DNA of 64,000 nt from Butyrivibrio sp. XPD2002 (GTDB lineage: Bacteria > Bacillota > Clostridia > Lachnospirales > Lachnospiraceae). This document shows positions 37,168-45,439 of this stretch, piece by piece. The notes beneath the pieces are model-generated. The model had not been told where the DNA came from, ran no database searches, and worked only from the letters and a program-made list of their open reading frames with translations. A program made the position numbers and the translations under genes. Within the stretch, counting starts at the first letter, position 1; each line of letters begins with the position of its first letter. The stretch spans positions 372,001 through 436,000 of the forward strand of contig NZ_AUIY01000001.1 in assembly GCF_000423945.1 (NCBI RefSeq). The letters run 5' to 3'.

Positions 37168-38163
37168 TCAGCATATTCTGGGAAGTCCTTCTCCATAGAG
37201 GGGACCGATGAGTCTTTCACCGCCGATTGCAGTATGAAGAATCACACCATTATTATCGGATTTTTTCACCTCTCCGATTATAGCTGCCTGCTCACCATAT
37301 TTAGAAGCTCTTATTATAGAAAGAGCCTTATCTGCGTTTTTTCCGTTAACAACGCATATCATCTTGCCTTCATTGCCCATGTAAACAGGATCAAGACCAA
37401 GCATCTTGCAAAAATCCCTAACCTCAGGACTTACAGGAAGCTTATCCTGATAAAGATGAATCTCACAGTCTGATGCTCCGGCAAACTCATGAAGAACTGT
37501 TCCAAGGCCGCCTCTTGTTACATCACGCATGGCATGAACATCTATATGCTGCTCAATAAGTCCCGATACCATCTCTGTAAGAGGAGCATTATCTGACTGA
37601 ATGTTGTTTTTGATATTCATTCTGCCTGACAAAATTGCAGCATGATGATCACCGAGATTACCGGATACAATAAGAGCATCTCCGTCCTTACAGCCAGCAG
37701 GTGACAACGCAATTCCCTCAGGCATAAAGCCAACACCGGAGGTATTAATCATGATGCCGCCAAAATCGCCTCTCTTTTCAACAACCTTGGTGTCACCTGT
37801 AACTACAGTAACACCGGCTTCCTTTGCAGTAGCAGCCATAGATTCAATGATCTTATCAAGGTCATCAAGATCCATTCCTTCTTCAAGAATGCATCCGCAG
37901 GTAATATATTTTGGCTTTGCACCGCTCATAAGAAGGTCATTTACCGTTCCGCAAACTGACAGTCTTCCGATATCTCCTCCCGGAAAAAAGTAGGGAGTTA
38001 CAACAAAGCTGTCTGTTGTTACGGCAAGTCTCTCACTTCCAGGGACTACTGCTGAATCCTCCATCCTGTCGAGGTACTCGTTCTTAAAATGCTTTGCAAA
38101 TATATTTTCAATTAGCTCAGAAGTGGAAGCACCGCCGCTTCCATGTGCCATTGTTACTTTCAT
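37168..38163 (-). CDS. hypE: Hydrogenase maturation protein HypE
   Basis: Converts the carbamoyl group received from HypF on its C-terminal Cys into thiocyanate, the source of the two CN ligands of the [NiFe] site. The 331-residue PurM-like fold begins MAHGSGGASTSELI, has the VVTGDTKVVEKR nucleotide loop, and ends in the required PRIC, with Cys last. It follows hypD by 34 bases and is the last gene of the ech-hyp cluster. Confidence 0.97.
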   Translation of the reverse strand: MKVTMAHGSGGASTSELIENIFAKHFKNEYLDRMEDSAVVPGSERLAVTTDSFVVTPYFFPGGDIGRLSVCGTVNDLLMSGAKPKYITCGCILEEGMDLDDLDKIIESMAATAKEAGVTVVTGDTKVVEKRGDFGGIMINTSGVGFMPEGIALSPAGCKDGDALIVSGNLGDHHAAILSGRMNIKNNIQSDNAPLTEMVSGLIEQHIDVHAMRDVTRGGLGTVLHEFAGASDCEIHLYQDKLPVSPEVRDFCKMLGLDPVYMGNEGKMICVVNGKNADKALSIIRASKYGEQAAIIGEVKKSDNNGVILHTAIGGERLIGPLYGEGLPRIC

Positions 38164-38197
38164 TTTTGATTCTCCGTTAACTTAAGATAAATATTCT

Positions 38198-39244
38198 TTA
38201 TCTCTTCTTTCGTCCTGAAACATAATAGTTATAGCAGCTTCCCTCTGTGGAAACCATGCATGCACCATGTGCATCCTCAGGTGTACACTTTTTCCCGAAA
38301 AGAGGACACTCATCAGGAGATATCTCTCCTGTCAGAACTCTTGAGCAGCTGCATCCGGGTGGCATATGATCCTCATCAAGTCCGTAGCTTCCGGCATCAT
38401 ACTCAGCATATTCTGCCTTAAGTCTCATTCCTGATCCGGGGATCATTCCCATTCCTCTCCATGAGGCATCACAGGGCTCAAAGAATTTGTCTATTGCCTT
38501 TGCAGCTTCCTCATTGCCCTTTTCACTTACCGCGCTCTTATAGAGGTTCTTAATACCGCTGTGGCCCTTCATTTTAACAAGAGCATAAATAGCAGTAAGA
38601 AGTCCTGCTCCTTCAAAGCCGGCAACCGCAAAGGGAAGGCCTGTCTCCTCAGAGAGTTCCTTGAAAAGATCCGATCCGGTAATAACAGAAACATGTCCCG
38701 GAGCAATAAAACCATCTACGTTATTAGTATTTTTACATACCCACCTGATTACTTCGGGCATGGTCTTAAGTGATGTTAAAAGCTTGAGATTATGTACATC
38801 AGCCTCTATGGCATTTTCAAGCACCATGGCATATACAGGGGTCGTGGTCTCAAAACCGATGGCTGCAAAAACATAGTTTCTGTCGGGATTATTCTTAGCC
38901 ATCTTCACGGCATCCATGGGTGAATAAAGCATTTCCACACTTCCGCCTGCTGCTCTTGCATCCGCAAGGCTCATCTTTGAGCCCTTCACTCTTATGAGAT
39001 CGCCAAAGGTGAGTACTGTGGTATTCTCAGTAAGTGAAAGCTCCGTCAGCTTGTCTATTACAGCCGTCACGGTAACGCAAACAGGGCATCCGGGGCCTGA
39101 TATGAGATGAATCTTTGGTGAGAGCAGGTTAGGTATTCCGTTTTCGGAAATGGCTGCTGTGTGAGTGCCGCAGACCTCCATGAACCTTAAGTCCTCACCA
39201 TCATAGTTTTTAAGTTGTTCTTTTATCTCTTCTAATTTACTCAT
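38198..39244 (-). CDS. hypD: Hydrogenase maturation protein HypD
   Basis: Scaffold on which, with HypC, the Fe(CN)2CO unit is built. Conserved cysteine motifs are present: MEVCGTHT, SGPGCPVCV, the GFETTTP loop, and a C-terminal [4Fe-4S] binding set (CDASWRGMG, MPPGCSCSRVLTGEISPDECPLFGKKCTPE in segments). It has 348 residues, normal length. It lies between hypC and hypE. Confidence 0.97.
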   Translation of the reverse strand: MSKLEEIKEQLKNYDGEDLRFMEVCGTHTAAISENGIPNLLSPKIHLISGPGCPVCVTVTAVIDKLTELSLTENTTVLTFGDLIRVKGSKMSLADARAAGGSVEMLYSPMDAVKMAKNNPDRNYVFAAIGFETTTPVYAMVLENAIEADVHNLKLLTSLKTMPEVIRWVCKNTNNVDGFIAPGHVSVITGSDLFKELSEETGLPFAVAGFEGAGLLTAIYALVKMKGHSGIKNLYKSAVSEKGNEEAAKAIDKFFEPCDASWRGMGMIPGSGMRLKAEYAEYDAGSYGLDEDHMPPGCSCSRVLTGEISPDECPLFGKKCTPEDAHGACMVSTEGSCYNYYVSGRKKR

Positions 39245-39252
39245 AGATGTCC

Positions 39253-39465
39253 TTACAGATCCTCGATTTCCATGAACAATTCCTCAAGCTCATCAGCCTC
39301 TGCATCACTCATGGTCTGTATGATACAGCCTGCATGAACGAGAACTCTGTCGCCGACCTTAACCTTAACAAGGCCTGCTTCAGCTTCAACGATGTTTCCT
39401 GAAAAATCCACCGTTGCCTTTGTTCCGTTTAATTCAGTTACGCGTCCGGGTAATGCTACGCACAT
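39253..39465 (-). CDS. hypC: Hydrogenase assembly chaperone HypC
   Basis: A 70-residue OB-fold chaperone that carries the Fe unit with HypD to the hydrogenase large subunit (EchE here). The essential N-terminal Cys (MCVALPGRV) and the VGDRVLVHAGCII strand are present. It overlaps neither neighbour but is only four bases from hypF and nine from hypD, consistent with one operon. Confidence 0.97.
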   Translation of the reverse strand: MCVALPGRVTELNGTKATVDFSGNIVEAEAGLVKVKVGDRVLVHAGCIIQTMSDAEADELEELFMEIEDL

Positions 39466-39468
39466 AAT

Positions 39469-41847
39469 CTATTTCCTCTCGTTTTGTACTAACATGTTTG
39501 AAAGATAAATCTGACCGGCGCTTATTCCGCCGTCATTTGTAGGTAAAATGCGGTTATAGTATACCACAAATCCTTCGTTTTTTAAGAGCCTGTCACATAG
39601 ATATAAAAGCACCCTGTTGGCAAATACTCCGCCTGAAAAGCATATACTATTAAGTCCGCTCTTTTCTCTTAAGCTTATCGCCATAGTTTTTACTGTATCA
39701 GCTATAGCCTTGTGGAAAGCGTAGGCTTGCTTCCCTATGTCTTCCATTTCTCTTAAATCCATGAGAGCTTTTAGCATTCCGGAAGTATCTATCTGCTTAA
39801 GCTCATTACCATCTTTGTCTTTTGCGTCAATTATATTTAGAGGTAATACGGGCTCATTATTTTCAGATAATGCCCTTTCAATGTATTCAGAGTAAAGATG
39901 CTCTTTACAATCGTCAAAGGCATATCTACTCTCTAAGTATTCTTCAGCTGAATTCTGAAGCTTAATTGCACATTCACCCTCATAGGAATTGTATGAACAG
40001 ATTCCCAATATGCAGCTTACTGCATCAAAAAGTCTTCCCATTCCTGAATTAGGAAAAGCATTTATGTTATTGGCAAGTGCTGCTTTTATAAGGGTAAGCT
40101 CCGAATCTGCAAGGTTCTTAAGAGAAACCTCCAGTCCTGAGTCGATAAGGTGACAGGTTGCTGAAATATTGGCATTTTTCATGCCCTCATCCTGGCCCAC
40201 AAGTCTTACAGGCTTAAGGGAGCCTTCTCTTGAAAATTCTCCGCCTCTGCATATCAAAAATTCGCTGCCCCAGATAGTTCCGTCTGTTCCATAGCCTGTT
40301 CCGTCAAAGGATATTCCTATGCATTCTGTTAAGCCATATTCAGCCATTACAGAGCCAATATGAGCATGATGATGCTGAATATTTACAAAGCTTGTATTAC
40401 CCTTATCCGCGCTATTATAAGCCTCCATAGCTAGTGCTGTGGAGTGATATCCCGGATGCATATCCGAGATTATTATTTTCCTATCTATATCAAGATTATC
40501 TGTCCTGAAAATATCATTAAAGTCAACGTATTCTCTCTTCTGGAATTTCAGGGCGCCATAGTCCTCTAAATCTCCCAGGTACTGACTTGTTATGATCCTG
40601 TCTCCATATCCAATTGAAAAGGTGTTTTTCAGGTCAGCTCCAAATGCCTCAAATAAAGTCTTTTGATCTAAAGCCTTATCAAGGAATACAGGCAGCGGAA
40701 CATATCCTCTGGACCTTCTGATAAATCTTGGTTCTTCTTTTCCTTCGGAATTTCTGATAATCTGAAGAACAGAATCATCAAGAGGTCTTAAAATATCCCT
40801 CTCATACCAGATGATGCCATCAATCTTATCCCCAAACTTATCCCTGAATACTTCATCAGAGATGATCATGGGCTCACCTGAAATATTGCCACTTGTAACT
40901 ATAAGTGCGCCTGTCTTCTCGGTAAGGAGCTTATGAACACCACTTGAAGGAAGAAACGCTCCTATCTGTCTTGAATCACCACATACGTTCTCAGCAAAAT
41001 CGCAGCTGATTTTATCAAGTAGAACTATCGGTCTTGCTGAAGATGTAAGATATTCTTCCTCCATTTTTGAAACCATGCAAAGCTTTTTGATCTCAGAAAC
41101 CGAGCTGAACATAATAGCAAAGGGCTTTTGCTCTCTTCCCTTTATTTCTCTTAATCTTTGTACACTTTCATGGTTATAGGGATTGCAGGCGAGCTGGTAT
41201 CCGCCTATCCCCTTAATTCCGACTATTCCACCGTTTTTAATAATATCTGCAGCGCTATCTATATCCAGATCGATCAGCTGTGGTCCGCAGCTATGACATG
41301 ATATGGTCTGCGCATGCCTTCTTCTTCCCTTTTTGTATTCCTCACTGCACTCAGGGCACATCGAAAAGACGTCCATTGTGGTCGTCTCTCTGTCATAGGG
41401 AAGTCTTCGCAAAATGCTGAATCTCGGTCCGCAGGAGGCACAGCTTATAAGTGGATAACCATATCTTCTGTCATTTTCATTATCCATCTCACATAGGCAT
41501 TCGTCACAAATGCCTATGTCTGGAGGAAATACAGCCAGATATGATTTATCGAAATTTTCACTGCTCTCTACAATACGAAAACCGGAATAGTCCTTTAGAC
41601 CTTCCGGTTCGTTTCCTTTAAGATATTCCAAAGATACATTTATAACTATGCTTCCGGAGGGCGAGGAGGTTTTAAGCTCATTAACAAACGCGCTTATCCT
41701 GTCCTCATCTCCATCTGCAATTATCTCTACAATACCACCAAGATTTTTCACTTCTCCTTTGAGCTCATATTTAGTTGCAAGCTCAGCTACAAACGGTCTG
41801 TAACCTATTCCCTGTACAGCCCCCGTAACACGGATTAGTGCATTCAT
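39469..41847 (-). CDS. hypF: Carbamoyltransferase HypF
   Basis: Starts cyanide ligand synthesis by making a carbamoyl-adenylate from carbamoyl phosphate and ATP and passing it to HypE. The 792-residue protein has an N-terminal acylphosphatase domain (VQGIGYRPF), two zinc fingers (CDECLCEM...CASCG and CPECSEEY...CHSCG), a YrdC-like domain (about 190-375, GIKGIGGYQLACN, RPIVLL) and a Kae1-like ATPase (HHHAHIGSVMAEYG, FDGTGYGTDG, CFSGGVFANR). The length is normal. It lies three bases after echF, linking maturation directly to the hydrogenase operon. Confidence 0.97.
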   Translation of the reverse strand: MNALIRVTGAVQGIGYRPFVAELATKYELKGEVKNLGGIVEIIADGDEDRISAFVNELKTSSPSGSIVINVSLEYLKGNEPEGLKDYSGFRIVESSENFDKSYLAVFPPDIGICDECLCEMDNENDRRYGYPLISCASCGPRFSILRRLPYDRETTTMDVFSMCPECSEEYKKGRRRHAQTISCHSCGPQLIDLDIDSAADIIKNGGIVGIKGIGGYQLACNPYNHESVQRLREIKGREQKPFAIMFSSVSEIKKLCMVSKMEEEYLTSSARPIVLLDKISCDFAENVCGDSRQIGAFLPSSGVHKLLTEKTGALIVTSGNISGEPMIISDEVFRDKFGDKIDGIIWYERDILRPLDDSVLQIIRNSEGKEEPRFIRRSRGYVPLPVFLDKALDQKTLFEAFGADLKNTFSIGYGDRIITSQYLGDLEDYGALKFQKREYVDFNDIFRTDNLDIDRKIIISDMHPGYHSTALAMEAYNSADKGNTSFVNIQHHHAHIGSVMAEYGLTECIGISFDGTGYGTDGTIWGSEFLICRGGEFSREGSLKPVRLVGQDEGMKNANISATCHLIDSGLEVSLKNLADSELTLIKAALANNINAFPNSGMGRLFDAVSCILGICSYNSYEGECAIKLQNSAEEYLESRYAFDDCKEHLYSEYIERALSENNEPVLPLNIIDAKDKDGNELKQIDTSGMLKALMDLREMEDIGKQAYAFHKAIADTVKTMAISLREKSGLNSICFSGGVFANRVLLYLCDRLLKNEGFVVYYNRILPTNDGGISAGQIYLSNMLVQNERK

Positions 41848-41850
41848 TTA

Positions 41851-42399
41851 TTATTCGTCCTTTTTCTCAGGCTCTGCTGCTTTTGCTGCTGCGGCTGCTA
41901 CCTGCTGTGCACCTGTAGGAGCTGCATTAGCGGGCTTTGCAGCGGGTGCTGCTCCGGCTGCGGGTGCTGCATTTCCTGCTGCAGCTGCCTTTGCTGCCGC
42001 TGCGGCTGCTGCACGCTCTTTTGCTGCCTTCATAAGAGCTTCTTGTGCTGCGATAGCCTTCTCAGACTGCTTAAAGGTCTTTGTAATCTTCTCAGAACCG
42101 GGCTCAGTGTAGTGTGTATCCATTGAAAGACACTTCTTAGGACAGTTATCTACACAGCTTCTGCACTGAATGCAGCTCATAGGTCTGATTGACCAGGTCT
42201 TTGCATTCTTATCTACAGTGATTGCATGTGTAGGACACTTTATTGAGCAAAGTCCGCAAAGTACACAAACGTCCATATCATTTTGTACATGACCGCGTGT
42301 GCGCTCGGGGTAATTCTTAGGTTCAAAAGGATACTTACGAGTCGCAGGCTTTGAGAAAAGGTTTTTAATTACCTGTGTATTAAAATTTATAAGACTCAA
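41851..42399 (-). CDS. echF: Ech hydrogenase ferredoxin-like subunit EchF with alanine-rich tail
   Basis: Electron-entry subunit with two [4Fe-4S] motifs (CVLCGLCSIKC and CIQCRSCVDNC) in residues about 40-90, as in EchF/CooX/NuoI. Unlike the compact family members (about 120-135 residues) it carries a C-terminal tail of about 65 residues made mostly of Ala with Lys, Pro and Glu. The tail is likely disordered or helical and its role is unknown. A similar tail is found on EchC. The gene is the last ech subunit, followed at once by hypF. Confidence 0.95.
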   Translation of the reverse strand: MSLINFNTQVIKNLFSKPATRKYPFEPKNYPERTRGHVQNDMDVCVLCGLCSIKCPTHAITVDKNAKTWSIRPMSCIQCRSCVDNCPKKCLSMDTHYTEPGSEKITKTFKQSEKAIAAQEALMKAAKERAAAAAAAKAAAAGNAAPAAGAAPAAKPANAAPTGAQQVAAAAAKAAEPEKKDE

Positions 42400-42425
42400 A
42401 TCTTCCTACCTTCTTTCTTGATTAC

Positions 42426-43511
42426 TTAGCGTTCAGTACAACTGATACAAGGATCAATAGTAAGTACGAGAATCGGTACGTCAGCAAGGTCACAACCTGC
42501 AAGAACATCAACAAGTGCAGGAATATTAGCAAATGTAGGAGTTCTTACTCTCATACGATCTATGAACTTACTTCCGTTAGCCTTTACATAGTAGAGAGCC
42601 TCACCTCTGGGCTGCTCAATTCTAGCCATGTATTCGCCGTTAGGTAACTGGTTGGGCTTAACCGGTATATCAACAGGGCCTGCAGGCATCTTATCAATAC
42701 ACTGACGCATGATATCAATTGCCTGATAAAGCTCTTTAATACGCACTTCTGTACGAGCATAGGAATCGCAGCCTGTGCTGATGATGGGTTCGAACTCGAT
42801 GTCGCCATAAGCACAGTAGCCTGTTGATCTGATATCTCTTGCAATACCACTTGCACGAAGGAAAGGTCCTGCTGTTCCAAGAAGGTCTGCCTTCTCAGGT
42901 GTAAGAATACCAACACCTACAAGACGGTTCTTAACTGCTACGTCATCAAAGAAAGGCTTACTTACGATATCGAGGCCTTCCTTGATGCTGTCGAGTCTCT
43001 GACGGAAATCCTTAAGCATATCATCGGGAATATCACGTCTGAGTCCACCGATCTTCATGATTGAAAAGATTACTCGACCGCCTGTTGCAATTTCAAACAT
43101 ATCAAGAATCTCTTCACGAATTCTCCAGCACTCCATGTAAAGTGACTCAAAGCCGAATGCATCGGCAAGAAGTCCAAGCCAGAGCATGTGTGAATGCATT
43201 CTGCTGAGCTCTGAAAGCATTGTTCTTAAGTACTTTGCTCTATCCGGAACCTCAAGGTCCATGATATGCTCAACAGCATCACAATATCCAAGTCCATGTC
43301 CAAGTGAGCAGATACCGCAAATACGCTCTGCTACATATACCATTTCATGGAAATCTTTTTTATCTACAAGCTTCTCCAGACCACGATGGATAAATCCAAT
43401 GGAAGGAATAGCCTGAACAACCTTCTCATCCTCAAGTACCAGATCAAGGTGAATGGGCTCCGGCAAAACTGGATGCTGAGGTCCAAAAGGAATTACACTT
43501 CTAGTTGACAT
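42426..43511 (-). CDS. echE: Ech hydrogenase large (NiFe) subunit EchE
   Basis: Catalytic subunit that reduces protons to H2. The Ni-Fe ligands are C65 and C68 (in RICGICSLGH) and C355 and C358 (DPCISC). EQPRGEALYY is also characteristic. The protein ends TER just after the last ligand, with no cleavable C-terminal peptide, as described for CooH-like enzymes; it would therefore need no maturation protease, and none is encoded here. 361 residues. It is flanked by echF and echD. Confidence 0.97.
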   Translation of the reverse strand: MSTRSVIPFGPQHPVLPEPIHLDLVLEDEKVVQAIPSIGFIHRGLEKLVDKKDFHEMVYVAERICGICSLGHGLGYCDAVEHIMDLEVPDRAKYLRTMLSELSRMHSHMLWLGLLADAFGFESLYMECWRIREEILDMFEIATGGRVIFSIMKIGGLRRDIPDDMLKDFRQRLDSIKEGLDIVSKPFFDDVAVKNRLVGVGILTPEKADLLGTAGPFLRASGIARDIRSTGYCAYGDIEFEPIISTGCDSYARTEVRIKELYQAIDIMRQCIDKMPAGPVDIPVKPNQLPNGEYMARIEQPRGEALYYVKANGSKFIDRMRVRTPTFANIPALVDVLAGCDLADVPILVLTIDPCISCTER

Positions 43512-43551
43512 ATGTTCTCCTCTTTCTACAATTGTTATTTCAAGGAAGTGA

Positions 43552-43884
43552 TTACTTAAACGGTGTCTCTATAGCTGTTCTATAGAATGAACCCTTATAG
43601 TCAAGACTGATCATCTGAATATCTATTCCGAACAGATCATGCATCTCGTTTTCATAAAGAAAAGCACAAGGGAATACATGGCTGATACTGTTTATAGGCT
43701 GATCTTCAGTAAGAATAATCTTAACCTGGCAAACCTCAAGTGCCTTGCCAAAGCTGTAAACAAGTTCGTAGCCTTCAGCGGTTCTTGTAGCGCACTGCTG
43801 CATAAGATGATAGCCATCGAATTTTAGTCTCTGAGCCTCGTCGATGATTTCTTCCGCCTTAACAATCTTTAAATCCATATTCAT
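43552..43884 (-). CDS. echD: Ech hydrogenase subunit EchD
   Basis: A 110-residue soluble subunit homologous to NuoC/30 kDa subunits, truncated to the N-terminal ferredoxin-like part. The YSFGKALEVCQVKIILTEDQPINSIS and FLYENEMHDLFGIDIQ segments match; the latter is the (E/N)R-x-x-x-D-xF-G landmark. It helps connect the small and large subunits. The start codon overlaps the stop codon of echC (TGATG), showing translational coupling. Confidence 0.92.
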   Translation of the reverse strand: MNMDLKIVKAEEIIDEAQRLKFDGYHLMQQCATRTAEGYELVYSFGKALEVCQVKIILTEDQPINSISHVFPCAFLYENEMHDLFGIDIQMISLDYKGSFYRTAIETPFK

Positions 43885-44558
43885 CAGGCGTTTCCTCCTT
43901 CATCTTTTTTAGGCGCTGCAGTCGCTGTAGCTGCAGGTGCAGGATTAGCTGCTGCAGCAGGTGCTGCGGGCTTGGGAGCGGGCTTTGCAGTCTGAGCAAT
44001 CTTAGCCTCAGCCTGCTCACGAAGTGCTTCCTCTGTAAGTACTGCATCGTACTGAGTTGCAGGATCATAATCCTCAGCCTTCATACGTACTGCAATCTTA
44101 CTGTAATCAACTGTGCAGTAGCCCTGCTTCATTGATTCCTTAACCTTTACTCTCTTTTCCTCAAGAATAGCAAGTGCCTTAACAACACCATCAATAAGTG
44201 CCTCAGGTCTTACAGCACATCCGGGAACATATACATCAACCGGAACAACCTTGTCTGAACCACCAAGGATGTTGTAGCACTCCTTGAAGATACCACCATC
44301 GCATGAGCAGATACCGCAGGCAATAACTACCTTCGGATCAGGCATCTGATTATACAGCTGTCTGACAACCGGTGCGGTCTGTGCGTTGATACCACCTGTA
44401 AGAAGAAGGATATCAGCATGCTTGGGGTTACCTGTATTTATAATTCCGAATCTCTCTACATCATAAAGAGGAGTCATTGTTGCAAGAACCTCAATATCAC
44501 ATCCGTTGCAACTGGATCCATCATAATGTAATACCCAGGGTGATTTTGAAATTTTCAT
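43884..44558 (-). CDS. echC: Ech hydrogenase small subunit EchC with alanine/proline-rich tail
   Basis: Carries the proximal [4Fe-4S] cluster. The cysteines in SSCNGCDIE (C17, C20), ACGICSCDGG and VPGCAVRPEALIDG are as in EchC/NuoB/CooL. The core is about 150 residues; after it comes an extra stretch of about 70 residues ending in a low-complexity Ala/Pro/Lys segment (about 185-224) not found in typical EchC (about 150-160 residues). Together with EchF this suggests a lineage-specific addition. It is part of the echABCDEF operon. Confidence 0.95.
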   Translation of the reverse strand: MKISKSPWVLHYDGSSCNGCDIEVLATMTPLYDVERFGIINTGNPKHADILLLTGGINAQTAPVVRQLYNQMPDPKVVIACGICSCDGGIFKECYNILGGSDKVVPVDVYVPGCAVRPEALIDGVVKALAILEEKRVKVKESMKQGYCTVDYSKIAVRMKAEDYDPATQYDAVLTEEALREQAEAKIAQTAKPAPKPAAPAAAANPAPAATATAAPKKDEGGNA

Positions 44559-44569
44559 AGTTTCTCCTT

Positions 44570-45439
44570 TTATTTACCAATTACACTTAAGATAAGAAGA
44601 TTGGTTCCTGCTGTTACAAGGATCACAACCCAGCTTGAAACAAGCATTGCCATGTATTTAACACGAGGAAATACATTATCAATCAGTGTCTCCATAAGAT
44701 AGAAGATCACACAAGCGATAAGAGCCCAAACGATACTGATAGGATTCTTGTAGATGAAGAACATTGCTACGATACCCATCATAAGTACTTCGTCATACCA
44801 CTCTGCTATCTCGTAAAACGCAAGGTTTGTACCAGAGATATCAGATGTAAGACCCTTAACCATCTCCTGGTGTGCGTGATGTGATGTACTCATGTCAAAA
44901 GGAGATTTTCTGAATTTAATTGTAAGGATGAATAAAAATCCAATAAGCATACCGGGAATCTTGCAGATTGCAGGGTTAGCTGCCTGTACAAGGTCATTAA
45001 CCATGAAGCTTCCGTTTGCCTCGTAGAAGCCGATAGCAACAAGAAGAATCATAGGCTCATAACACATCATCTGTAAGAGCTCACGGTTTGCACCAAGTGC
45101 ACTGTAAGGTCCGTTGGTTGAATAAGCAGCAAGTACCATCATAACCTCTGACATAGACAGAGCGAAGAATACAAGCAGCATATCGCCACCGGCAAAGAAA
45201 AGCGCACCTGTGAAAATTGTAAATATTGTGTAAGCGATTACAAAGAGAACCTGGATACTGTTAACAACAGTCGTCTGCTTTGCAAGAAGCTTGTACACAT
45301 CATAAAACGGCTGAAGAAGCGGCGGTCCCTGTCTTCTCTGCATACGAGCAGAAACAACACGGTCGATACCTTCCATCAGGCCTCCGATAATCGGAGCAAG
45401 TAAAATATAAAGAACTACTTTAATAATTATCGCTGTCAT
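44570..45439 (-). CDS. echB: Ech hydrogenase membrane subunit EchB
   Basis: Integral membrane subunit homologous to NuoH/HycD, with about eight helices and the conserved cytoplasmic loop (GGLMEGIDRVVSARMQRRQGPPLLQPFYDVYKLL; key residues E and the RRQGPP turn) that docks the hydrogenase module. It is part of the ion-pumping path. The ATG at 45439 is chosen rather than one six codons upstream: it overlaps the echA stop codon (TGATG) and has a GGAGGTG ribosome site. 289 residues. Confidence 0.96.
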   Translation of the reverse strand: MTAIIIKVVLYILLAPIIGGLMEGIDRVVSARMQRRQGPPLLQPFYDVYKLLAKQTTVVNSIQVLFVIAYTIFTIFTGALFFAGGDMLLVFFALSMSEVMMVLAAYSTNGPYSALGANRELLQMMCYEPMILLVAIGFYEANGSFMVNDLVQAANPAICKIPGMLIGFLFILTIKFRKSPFDMSTSHHAHQEMVKGLTSDISGTNLAFYEIAEWYDEVLMMGIVAMFFIYKNPISIVWALIACVIFYLMETLIDNVFPRVKYMAMLVSSWVVILVTAGTNLLILSVIGK

